Assembly: GCF_040703125.1 (NCBI RefSeq)
Contig: NZ_CP160035.1
Span: forward strand, 1,302,001-1,366,000
DNA: 64,000 nucleotides
Direction: 5' to 3'
Origin: Flavobacterium ovatum
GTDB lineage: Bacteria > Bacteroidota > Bacteroidia > Flavobacteriales > Flavobacteriaceae
In this document: piece by piece, positions 18,601 to 25,522 of the stretch
Position numbering within the stretch: position 1 is the stretch's first letter
Layout: the number at the start of each line of letters is the position of its first letter
The notes under the pieces: generated by a model
Databases searched by the model: none
Told to the model about the DNA's origin: nothing
Seen by the model: only the letters and a program-made list of their open reading frames with translations
Translations under genes and position numbers: made by a program

Positions 18601-18613
18601 TTCAACTGCGATA

Positions 18614-19138
18614 ATGCGTAAAGAAGATTGTTTCTATTTGGGTAAAATCGCTAAAAAATTTAGTTTCAAAGGGGAAGTTCTGGCCTATTTAGACACGGAT
18701 GAACCTGAGTTATACGAAAACTTGGAATCAGTGTTTGTTGAATGCAACAAACACTTGATTCCTTTTTTTATTGAAAATTCTTCCCTTCACAAAAACGATT
18801 TTTTACGTATTCGTTTTGAAGAAGTCAAAAACGAAGGAGATGCCGATGCCATTATGGGTAACGAGTTGTTCCTTCCGCTTAATATGTTGCCTAGACTTAG
18901 TGGTAACAAATTTTATTTTCACGAAGTTGTTGGTTTTGAAATAGAAGACCAACGTTTAGGAATCTTTGGCGTGATTCAATCTGTCAATGATACTTCTGCT
19001 CAGCCTTTATTTGAAGTATTGAACGGAAATGTGGAAATATTAGTTCCGATGATTGACCATTTCTTGGTAGAAGTCGATCGTGAAAACAAAAAAGTCATCA
19101 TGGACCTTCCAGAAGGTTTGGTAGAAATGTACTTGTAG
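18614..19138 (+). CDS. rimM: Ribosome maturation factor RimM
   Basis: 174 residues starting at the ATG at 18614 (MRKEDCFYLGKIAKKFSFKG), just after the rpsP stop. A longer reading beginning at 18536 would overlap rpsP and add a lysine-rich stretch unlike the family. The N-terminal RimM barrel (YLGKIAKKFSFKGEVLAYL) and the C-terminal PRC-like barrel (EVVGFEIEDQRLGIFGVI, ILVPMIDHFLVEVD) are both present. It assists 16S rRNA processing and 30S head assembly, consistent with cotranscription with rpsP. Confidence 0.95.
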   Translation: MRKEDCFYLGKIAKKFSFKGEVLAYLDTDEPELYENLESVFVECNKHLIPFFIENSSLHKNDFLRIRFEEVKNEGDADAIMGNELFLPLNMLPRLSGNKFYFHEVVGFEIEDQRLGIFGVIQSVNDTSAQPLFEVLNGNVEILVPMIDHFLVEVDRENKKVIMDLPEGLVEMYL

Positions 19139-19333
19139 GTTTGAAGTAAGGAGTTAGAGGTTAGAAGTTGTCGAAAGAAGAATTCGAATGTATCTAAAAT
19201 TCTCAAATCATTTAATTCATAATTCTCAAATCCTGAATCCATAATTATATTATCCATCATCCCCCTTTTTTTGATGTTTTGCTACAAATCAAAAATCATA
19301 GTTCGTTAATCTGCAATCTTAAATCTTTTTTCT

Positions 19334-20041
19334 GTGTTTCAATTCAAGCAATTTTCTATCGAGCAGGATAACACTGCTATGAAAGTAGGTACCGATGGTG
19401 TTCTTTTGGGTGCTTGGGCGCCTGTTAGTCATCGTCCTTTTAGTATTTTGGATATTGGTGCAGGCACAGGGCTTGTTGCTTTGATGCTGGCGCAACGCAC
19501 GTCTGCGGAGCAAATAGATGCTTTGGAGATTGATGAAGATGCGTACGAGCAAGCCGTGGGAAATTTTGAAAATTCTCCCTGGGGAGACCGTTTGTTTTGC
19601 TATCATGCAGGTCTGGATGAGTTTGTAGAAGAGCCAGAGGATGAGTATGATTTGATAGTTTCGAATCCGCCGTTTTATAGTGAAGATTATAAGTCAAATG
19701 TCGAGCAGCGAGATTTAGCTCGTTTTCAAGATGCGATGCCTTTTGAGGAATTGATTGAGGCGGCTGATTTGTTTTTGTCTGAAAATGGTGTCTTTGCGGT
19801 TGTTATTCCGTTTAAGGAGGAGGAGAAATTCGTGGATTTAGCTAAAGAGTATGAATTGTACCCTTTTAAAGTCACTCGTGTAAAAGGTACTCCACAGTCA
19901 GAAATAAAAAGAAGTTTGTTGGCTTTTGGTCGCGATGCGGAAGTAGAAGTTGTGGTTTCGGATTTGATTATTGAAGTTGCTAGACATGATTATACCGAAG
20001 ATTATATTCAATTGACTAAAGAGTTTTATTTGAAAATGTAG
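19334..20041 (+). CDS. trmN6: tRNA1(Val) (adenine(37)-N6)-methyltransferase
   Basis: 235-residue SAM-dependent methyltransferase. The start is GTG at 19334, chosen because FQFKQFSIEQDNTAMKVGTDGVLLGAWA is the conserved N-terminus of the TrmN6/YfiC family. Motif I is ILDIGAGTGLVALMLAQ and the adenine-N6 catalytic motif is SNPPFY (about residue 115). It modifies A37 next to the anticodon. The preceding 195 bp contain AATC-type repeat words and no promoter that I can defend; a dispersed hairpin repeat starts right after the stop. Confidence 0.9.
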   Translation: MFQFKQFSIEQDNTAMKVGTDGVLLGAWAPVSHRPFSILDIGAGTGLVALMLAQRTSAEQIDALEIDEDAYEQAVGNFENSPWGDRLFCYHAGLDEFVEEPEDEYDLIVSNPPFYSEDYKSNVEQRDLARFQDAMPFEELIEAADLFLSENGVFAVVIPFKEEEKFVDLAKEYELYPFKVTRVKGTPQSEIKRSLLAFGRDAEVEVVVSDLIIEVARHDYTEDYIQLTKEFYLKM

Positions 20042-20049
20042 CGTTTTTT

Positions 20050-20126
20050 AGCCCTGATAGAAGCGTTATCCTCTTGTGTAGCGGTAGCGGAACAAGAGAT
20101 ATAGTGGATAGCAGGAATAGCTTCTA
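20050..20126 (-). repeat. Dispersed hairpin repeat, family 1, copy A
   Basis: On the minus strand: TAGAAGCTATTCCTGCTATC at one end, CTATCAGGGCTA at the other. The inner stem CTCTTGT (20071-20077) pairs with ACAAGAG (20092-20098). Copies B (34148-34221) and C (50578-50660) share the ends but carry different, still complementary, inner stems. This copy lies directly after a gene end. Confidence 0.8.
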
Positions 20127-20174
20127 ATAAAAATTATCAATATAGAAATAGTTAAAACTAATTTAACAATAGTG

Positions 20175-20202
20175 TTTGGTTTGTTTTAAATTTCTAAATT
20201 TG
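20175..20202 (+). promoter_or_regulatory. trxA promoter
   Basis: TTTG at 20175-20178, a 16-nt gap, and TAAATTTG at 20195-20202. The gap is slightly short. The start codon is 72 nt downstream. Confidence 0.55.
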
Positions 20203-20274
20203 TATTCGAGTTAAGGAACTCGATCATTAATTCCCTGAGTGAAGTGTAGGGTTAACAAGTAAAAGATAAATAAT

Positions 20275-20592
20275 ATGGCATTAGCAATAACAGATGCTAC
20301 TTTTGAAGAAGTAGTTTTGAAATCAGATAAACCAGTACTAGTAGATTTTTGGGCAGCTTGGTGTGGACCATGTAGAATGGTTGGGCCAATCATTGAAGAA
20401 TTAAGCAATGATTACGAAGGTAAAGTTGTAGTAGGTAAAGTAGATGTAGACGCAAATCAAGAATTTGCTGCAAAATACGGTGTAAGAAATATCCCAACAG
20501 TATTGGTTTTTCATAACGGAGAAGTAGTAGGGAAGCAAGTAGGAGTAGCTCCTAAGCAGACTTACGCAGATAGTTTAGATGCTTTATTGTAA
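20275..20592 (+). CDS. trxA: Thioredoxin
   Basis: 105-residue cytoplasmic thiol-disulfide reductase. The active site WCGPC has C30 and C33; DFWAAWCGPCRMVGP and the cis-proline segment RNIPTVLVFHNGE are standard. Normal length and no signal peptide. It has its own promoter and terminator, so it is monocistronic. Confidence 0.97.
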   Translation: MALAITDATFEEVVLKSDKPVLVDFWAAWCGPCRMVGPIIEELSNDYEGKVVVGKVDVDANQEFAAKYGVRNIPTVLVFHNGEVVGKQVGVAPKQTYADSLDALL

Positions 20593-20621
20593 TATTTAAA
20601 GAATCTAAGATAATTAATATT

Positions 20622-20652
20622 AAAGGTTTGGCGAAAGTCAAGCCTTTTTTTG
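20622..20652 (+). terminator. trxA terminator
   Basis: AAGGTTTG (20623-20630) pairs with CAAGCCTT (20639-20646) with one G-U pair, followed by a T run to 20651. Confidence 0.8.
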
Positions 20653-20760
20653 TAGTTGTTTGCTGCGAATTGTTGTGGTTTTTTGGAGTTTTAGCTCTGT
20701 TTATCTTTTGGTAGTCTAAAAGGAATAGCTTTCTATTCATTGATAAACAGCTCCATATTG

Positions 20761-20826
20761 TTTGTCACGCTGAAAGCGTCTCACGATAGGTGAGCAACTT
20801 TGCTGAGACGCTTTCAGCATGACAAA
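20761..20826. repeat. REP-like 23-bp palindrome
   Basis: Arms at 20761-20783 and 20804-20826 are complementary at 22 of 23 positions (TTTGTCACGCTGAAAGCGTC against its partner), enclosing a 20-nt loop that itself holds CTCAC/GTGAG. This is the form of REP/MITE-type palindromes. It occupies the middle of the 420-bp gene-free stretch between trxA and the DUF58 gene; nothing else is recognised there. Confidence 0.8.
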
Positions 20827-21014
20827 TTGTTGCGCGTAGTAGCTGACTTAGCTACGTTGAATTGTAAAACAAATAGAGTTGTTGTAGTTTTAATTTTTTA
20901 TTAGGATGTTTGTAATTAGTGTAATTGCTTCGCTTGTTCACTTTTGCTTGGGTCGTATCCAAAATAAAATTGTGACATTAAATGGCTCGTGATTATTTTT
21001 AATACATTTGAGAA

Positions 21015-21941
21015 ATGAAGATGGAATCACAATTAGAAAAAATAGCTCGTTTCCAACATCTGGAGCTTTTGGCGAATCAAATCGTCGAAGGTTTTATTTC
21101 GGGTATGCACAAAAGTCCGTTTCATGGCTTTTCGGCTGAGTTTGCAGAGCATAAGCTGTATAATGTAGGCGAAAGCACTCGGCACATTGATTGGAAGCTG
21201 TTTGCAAAGACCGATAGACTTTATACGAAGCGATTTGAGGAGGAAACTAATTTGCGGTGTCATATTATTATAGATAACTCCTCGTCGATGCATTATCCAA
21301 AGCTGGATTCTAATCAGCATTTTTACGAAAATAAGATAGGTTTTTCTGTTTTAGCTTCAGCAGTGTTGATGCATTTACTCAAGAAACAACGTGATGCGGT
21401 TGGTTTGAGTGTGTTTTCTGATGATTATGACTATTATGCGCCCGAAAAGGGTAGTGATCGTCATCATCGAATGATTTTGAATCAATTGGAAGCTATTCTA
21501 GAAAAACCGCAGGTAGCGAAAACTACAGATACGGTTTCTTTTCTGCATCAAATCGCCGAAAAGATCCATCGTCGCTCGATGATTGTGCTATTTACAGATA
21601 TGTTTCAGTTGGAAGACGACGAAAAGTTGTTTGAAGCGTTGCAGCATTTGTGTCACAATAAACATAAAGTGGTGCTTTTTCATGTGATTGATCGTAAAAC
21701 AGAACTTAATTTTGACTTTGATAACACGCCCAGAAAGTTTATTGATGTGGAAACGGGTGAGGAAGTAGCTCTTTTTTCGGATAATGTTCAAGAAGTTTAT
21801 AAAAAAGAGGCGGAAGTCTATTTTAAAAAAATAGCGTTAACCTGTGCGCGGAACCGAATTCGGTACGTTCCTGTTGATGTAGGGGATGATTTTGAAAAAA
21901 TATTACTTACTTATCTTGTTGAGAAACAAAAGTTTGGATGA
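21015..21941 (+). CDS. DUF58 domain protein
   Basis: 308 residues; start at 21015 or at the next Met (21021). It carries the DUF58 core: GESTRHIDWKLFAKTDRLYTKRFEEE around residues 54-79 and a von Willebrand A-like fold with a MIDAS-like DNSSSMHYP at about 87-95. In family context DUF58 proteins sit beside MoxR AAA+ ATPases and VWA/BatA genes in Bacteroidota. Here no MoxR gene is adjacent, so the partner must be elsewhere. Cytoplasmic, without membrane segments. Confidence 0.88.
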   Translation: MKMESQLEKIARFQHLELLANQIVEGFISGMHKSPFHGFSAEFAEHKLYNVGESTRHIDWKLFAKTDRLYTKRFEEETNLRCHIIIDNSSSMHYPKLDSNQHFYENKIGFSVLASAVLMHLLKKQRDAVGLSVFSDDYDYYAPEKGSDRHHRMILNQLEAILEKPQVAKTTDTVSFLHQIAEKIHRRSMIVLFTDMFQLEDDEKLFEALQHLCHNKHKVVLFHVIDRKTELNFDFDNTPRKFIDVETGEEVALFSDNVQEVYKKEAEVYFKKIALTCARNRIRYVPVDVGDDFEKILLTYLVEKQKFG

Positions 21942-21979
21942 TTTCTTCGAAATTATTTAAAAATAATTGGTAAAAACGC

Positions 21980-22009
21980 TTGTAGAAACGGAAATCTATT
22001 GTATCTTTG
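21980..22009 (+). promoter_or_regulatory. Promoter of first tRNA-Asp gene
   Basis: TTG at 21980-21982, a 19-nt gap and TATCTTTG at 22002-22009, about 20 nt upstream of the tRNA. Confidence 0.7.
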
Positions 22010-22028
22010 CCACCGCAATAGCGCAGTT

Positions 22029-22102
22029 GGTCTGGTAGTTCAGTTGGTTAGAATACCTGCCTGTCACGCAGGGGGTCGCGGGTTCGAGTCCCGTCCAGAC
22101 CG
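22029..22102 (+). tRNA. tRNA-Asp (anticodon GTC), copy 1
   Basis: 74-nt cloverleaf. The acceptor stem GGTCTGG pairs with CCAGACC at 22095-22101, the discriminator is G, and CCA is not encoded. The anticodon GTC is at 22063-22065; the T-arm has GGTTCGAGTCC. A terminator follows directly. Confidence 0.97.
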
Positions 22103-22110
22103 CGAATATT

Positions 22111-22148
22111 GGGGAAGCCTTTCAGAAATGAGAGGCTTTTTTTTCCAA
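22111..22148 (+). terminator. Terminator after first tRNA-Asp
   Basis: GCCTTTCA, GAAA loop, TGAGAGGC (one G-U pair) then eight T; the flanking GGAA/TTCC extends the stem. Confidence 0.85.
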
Positions 22149-22270
22149 TAGATTATTGCAAGTGTTTTTGTATTGTGATTGGTTAATTGAACTCATCATA
22201 ATGGTTGAACAAAAAGAAAATGTATTTTGCTTAAGAGTAGATTCGTTTTCGATAATAAAAAAAGTATTAG

Positions 22271-22303
22271 TTTGATTAATTTTGGGTTTTATTGATATAT
22301 TTG
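22271..22303 (+). promoter_or_regulatory. Promoter of second tRNA-Asp gene
   Basis: TTTG at 22271-22274, a 21-nt gap and TATATTTG at 22296-22303, 36 nt before the tRNA. Confidence 0.6.
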
Positions 22304-22339
22304 ATTTAAATCCTGAAGTTAAGATTAAATAGCGCAGTT

Positions 22340-22413
22340 GGTCTGGTAGTTCAGTTGGTTAGAATACCTGCCTGTCACGCAGGGGGTCGCGGGTTCGAGT
22401 CCCGTCCAGACCG
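22340..22413 (+). tRNA. tRNA-Asp (anticodon GTC), copy 2
   Basis: Identical over all 74 nt to the copy at 22029, and the identity continues 10 nt upstream (AATAGCGCAGTT) and a few nt downstream (CGCGAA), so the pair arose by duplication of the gene with its immediate flanks. The anticodon is at 22374-22376. Each copy keeps its own promoter and terminator. Confidence 0.97.
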
Positions 22414-22420
22414 CGAAATT

Positions 22421-22460
22421 GGAAAAAAAAGTCTTTTAGAAATAAAAGACTTTTTTTTCC
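22421..22460 (+). terminator. Terminator after second tRNA-Asp
   Basis: An 18-bp perfect stem (22421-22438 with 22443-22460) closed by a GAAA tetraloop, T-rich on the 3' side. Confidence 0.88.
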
Positions 22461-22693
22461 AATAAATCGAATCTAAAATTAGTTGTGTTGTGATCAGTCT
22501 AGTTAACTGATCCTGGTTTAGTAGTTAGGCCAATGAAAAGCTTTCCACTTTATTCTGAATTTATTTCAGGATCTAGGGATGGCTTTTTTGATTTTAAAGA
22601 GACTTTGGTTTTAAAAAATTTTAGATCATGTTCAGAAAAGTCTTAAAAATAAAAGAATCAAGAACAAAACGGATCAAGAACAAAAGTTGGGGA

Positions 22694-23130
22694 TTAGGCA
22701 AATAATTTAGTTAATCTAAAGAGAAAGAAATCCACTTTTCGTACTCCTCTAAATTGATTTCTGAATGCTTTTATTTTAGCATTAAAAGATTCTGCCGAAG
22801 CATTTGTACTTCTATTATCAAAGTAGTTTAAAATCGAATCATAGTTGTATTAAAGCTTTAGTGTTTATTAGTTTCTTTTGAAAAATGACGCAAGCTCCTG
22901 TGTTGTGCGAGTTTCATCAGCTACTAAATCTCGGTTTTTTCAATTCTGCCTTACCGGTATCTTTGTTAATTCTTCTTCTTTGAGTGATATGAAGATGCAT
23001 ATGGTTTTCTGTAATTGGAAAGTTCGGAGTTGTTACTCTATATAATGAGTTCTTAAGAGCTCGGTTTGTGATACCTATATTTTTTAGGAATGGAATTAAT
23101 CTCCTTTCTTAGTAAGAACTCAATTCAATA
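22694..23130 (-). mobile_element. Remnant of an ISAon1-type (ISL3-like) insertion sequence
   Basis: Read on the minus strand, the left part (22694-22850) encodes a transposase C-terminus: ILNYFDNRSTNASAESFNAK continues to FRGVRKVDFFLFRLTKLFA and a stop. To its right are pieces in shifted frames of the companion N-region protein: NFPITENHMHLHITQRRR (about 22990-23030) and DLVADETRTTQELASFFK (about 22880-22935). The middle of the transposase is missing and stops and frameshifts interrupt the rest, so it is inactive. No terminal repeats could be identified. The flanks (22461-22693, 23131-23475) show nothing else recognisable. Confidence 0.78.
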
Positions 23131-23475
23131 TATTCAATGGTAATTAAATGGGATAACAATTATAGAAGCTATATACTCTATGAGAGGAATTGTGTATGGG
23201 TTTAATTTGAGTTGATGCATATCTTGTTTTCCTCTGCTTTTCTACTTGATTCTTGTTTTTGTTGTGTGATCTTGTCTTGATTCGTGTGTTTTCAGCAGTT
23301 TAACAGAAATAAATGTAGATTGCCGTTAATGTTTTAGAATTTGTTTTTATTGACATTAATTTGTCTCATCAAAATAAAACAAATGATTTTATTTTTATTT
23401 TGAAAAAAAAATTAACAAAAAAATTAAAGATAAAATCCCCCGAATTTATCGATAAACATTAGACCTACAATTATT

Positions 23476-24033
23476 ATGAAAAAATTATCATTATTAGCTA
23501 TAATAGCTATTGCTGCATTCTCAAACAATGTAAACGCTCAAACGAATACTGAAGATACTGAAACGACAAATGCACATGCTAAACTTATTAAAGTAATGAG
23601 TGTGGCAAATGCTGATACAGACGGCTTGGATTTTGGAACTATTGTTCTTACTGCAGCTGGGGCAAGTACAGTTACTATGGCGGCTGTAGATGCAACTAGG
23701 GTTTATGGAGCAAATAGTGCGGCAGCTGTAAATGCAAATCAATCTGCAAACACTGCAAAATATGATGTAACAGGTACGCCAAATGAGACTTATGCTTTGA
23801 CTTTGCCTACTACAGTAAGTTTGACGACTGCAACTTTAGGAACAGGCCTTGCTACAATGACGATTGGTAATTTGAAAGCTCGTTTTAGTGGAGGTAGTGC
23901 TGATGCAGTTGTTAGTAAACTATCTACAACAGGTACTGATTCATTTGCAGTAGGAGGGACTCTAAATATTGATGCTACTCAAAAACCTGGAGACTATACA
24001 GGTACATTTAATGTTACTGTAGATTATAACTAG
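23476..24033 (+). CDS. DUF4402 protein, putative major pilin-like subunit
   Basis: 185 residues with a signal peptide ending near NVNAQ. DUF4402 features: LDFGTIVLTAAGASTVTM (about 54-71) in the first half, and the C-terminal VGGTLNI...QKPGDYTGTFNVTVDYN strand pair. DUF4402 proteins are small Ig-like secreted domains that occur with PapD-like chaperones. Followed by its own terminator at 24052, it is transcribed apart from, and probably at a higher level than, the chaperone-usher genes. That fits a major structural subunit, which is an inference from layout. Confidence 0.82.
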   Translation: MKKLSLLAIIAIAAFSNNVNAQTNTEDTETTNAHAKLIKVMSVANADTDGLDFGTIVLTAAGASTVTMAAVDATRVYGANSAAAVNANQSANTAKYDVTGTPNETYALTLPTTVSLTTATLGTGLATMTIGNLKARFSGGSADAVVSKLSTTGTDSFAVGGTLNIDATQKPGDYTGTFNVTVDYN

Positions 24034-24051
24034 AAAAAAAATATCATAAAT

Positions 24052-24092
24052 AAGAGGAATGTGCTATTTGGGTACATTCCTCTTTTTTTTTG
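24052..24092 (+). terminator. Terminator after first DUF4402 gene
   Basis: AAGAGGAATGT (24052-24062) pairs with ACATTCCTCTT (24074-24084), followed by about eight T. Confidence 0.85.
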
Positions 24093-24100
24093 TATTTTTG
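24067..24100 (+). promoter_or_regulatory. Promoter of chaperone-usher operon
   Basis: TTTG at 24067-24070, a 22-nt gap and TATTTTTG at 24093-24100, overlapping the preceding terminator. The leader to the chaperone start is short (about 25 nt). Confidence 0.5.
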
Positions 24101-24128
24101 TAGCTTATTATAAATACTACCCCTATTA

Positions 24129-24941
24129 ATGCAAAAAAAGTTAATTGTATTCGTCAATCTATTTGTATCCCTTTTTTGTTTAAGTGTATTTGCCCAAGGT
24201 AATTTATATGTAACACCTAATAGGGTTGTGTTCGAAGGTAGAAATATCAAGGAAGTTTTGAGCTTAGCCAATACTGGTAATGAAACGGCAACCTATTCTA
24301 TTTCATTTGTGCAACGGCGTATGAATGAAGATGGTAGTTTTACAATTATTGAGACTCCAGACGAAGATGCTCCATTTGCAGATCCCTATTTGAGAATTTA
24401 TCCTCGTCAGGTGACTTTAGAGCCGAAAGAAGGTCAGTCAATAGTGCTTCAAGTGAAACGCACTGGTACTATGCCAGAAGGTGAATACCGTTCTCATATT
24501 TATTTTCGTTCGGAAAATGACTATGTTCCACTTGGTAAAGAAGCTAAAGATACTTTGAAAACGGTTAGTGTAAAATTAATTCCTGTTTTTGGTATCAGTA
24601 TTCCGATTATTATTCGAGTGGGAAATACTAGTGCAACAACTACCTTGAATGATTTGTCTCTTGATTTGAAGAATAAAAAGAATGAATTAACTTTTACTAT
24701 AAACCGAGAGGGTAATGCTTCCGTATATGGAGATTTAAAAGTGGAATATATTCAGCAAAACAAAAAGCCTATTGAGATAGGTGAAATTAGTGGCGTAGCA
24801 GTTTATACTAATATTAAGAAAAGAAAAATGGCTATTCAGCTCAATGCTCAGGATGTTAACTTAAGTAAAGGCAAGCTAAAGATAAGTTACATTGGTAGAG
24901 GTGATAAGGAAGTTATTGCTGAGGCCGAAATCAATTTATGA
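24129..24941 (+). CDS. PapD-like periplasmic fimbrial chaperone
   Basis: 270 residues. Signal peptide ends at SVFAQ. Residues ~22-150 form a PapD N-domain-like Ig fold: NLYVTPNRVVFEGRNIKEVLSLANTGNETATYSIS, then the long G1-type strand LRIYPRQVTLEPKEGQSIVLQVKR with PEGEYRSHIYFR. In classical systems this domain caps subunits by donor-strand complementation. The C-terminal half (about 165-270) is a second beta domain. First gene of an operon with a second DUF4402 gene (44 bp later) and the usher-like gene. Confidence 0.85.
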   Translation: MQKKLIVFVNLFVSLFCLSVFAQGNLYVTPNRVVFEGRNIKEVLSLANTGNETATYSISFVQRRMNEDGSFTIIETPDEDAPFADPYLRIYPRQVTLEPKEGQSIVLQVKRTGTMPEGEYRSHIYFRSENDYVPLGKEAKDTLKTVSVKLIPVFGISIPIIIRVGNTSATTTLNDLSLDLKNKKNELTFTINREGNASVYGDLKVEYIQQNKKPIEIGEISGVAVYTNIKKRKMAIQLNAQDVNLSKGKLKISYIGRGDKEVIAEAEINL

Positions 24942-24985
24942 TTATTAGATTTTTTACAAACTTTTTACCCTTACAATATTATTAA

Positions 24986-25522
24986 ATGCAAAGAGGATAT
25001 TTATATAAATCAAGTTTTAAATTGCCATTTCTTGGGGCAATTTACTTCTTTATAACATCTATTTATGCTCAGCCTGCTTTGCCACCAAGAGGTGTCTCTG
25101 TACAATCAACACAAGCATTGCATTTTGGTACATTTGCTCTCACTGGTGGAGGGGATGGTATTCTTTCCGTTGGGACAGACGGATATAGAAATGCAATTCA
25201 AAATGTATTTCTGTCGGAATTGACACCTACAGCCCAACCTGCCATTTTTGAAATTAAATTATGTCAAGGTAGAAATGTAACTATTAATTATGATTCTACA
25301 ACACCATTAATACGTATTGGAGGCGGTACAATGACACTTAATATTGGGCCAGCAAAAAGAGAGGGAATAAATACTACTTTGCAAAATGGGGATACTTTTT
25401 CATTACAAGGCAATTGTAACTTTATTACAATTTTGCGGGTTGGTGGAACTTTGCATATACCTTCAAATTCCTTACCGGGTATTTATACTGGCAGTTTTGA
25501 AATTACTTTTAATCAAGAATAA
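24986..25522 (+). CDS. Second DUF4402-like subunit, possible tip or anchor protein
   Basis: 178 residues. Hydrophobic segment LPFLGAIYFFITSIYAQ serves as signal sequence. The mature part repeats the DUF4402 layout: LHFGTFALTGGGDGILSVG, then VGGTLHIPSNSLPGIYTGSFEITF at the C-terminus. Unlike the first DUF4402 protein it has two cysteines (CQGRN and NCNF), which could form a disulfide. Its stop is immediately followed by the usher ATG (TAAATG), so translation is coupled. Low copy relative to the first subunit would fit a tip or base subunit. Confidence 0.75.
   Translation: MQRGYLYKSSFKLPFLGAIYFFITSIYAQPALPPRGVSVQSTQALHFGTFALTGGGDGILSVGTDGYRNAIQNVFLSELTPTAQPAIFEIKLCQGRNVTINYDSTTPLIRIGGGTMTLNIGPAKREGINTTLQNGDTFSLQGNCNFITILRVGGTLHIPSNSLPGIYTGSFEITFNQE

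Noticed and set aside
18536-18613. Upstream extension of RimM
   Set aside because: It overlaps rpsP in another frame; the conserved RimM N-terminus begins at 18614.
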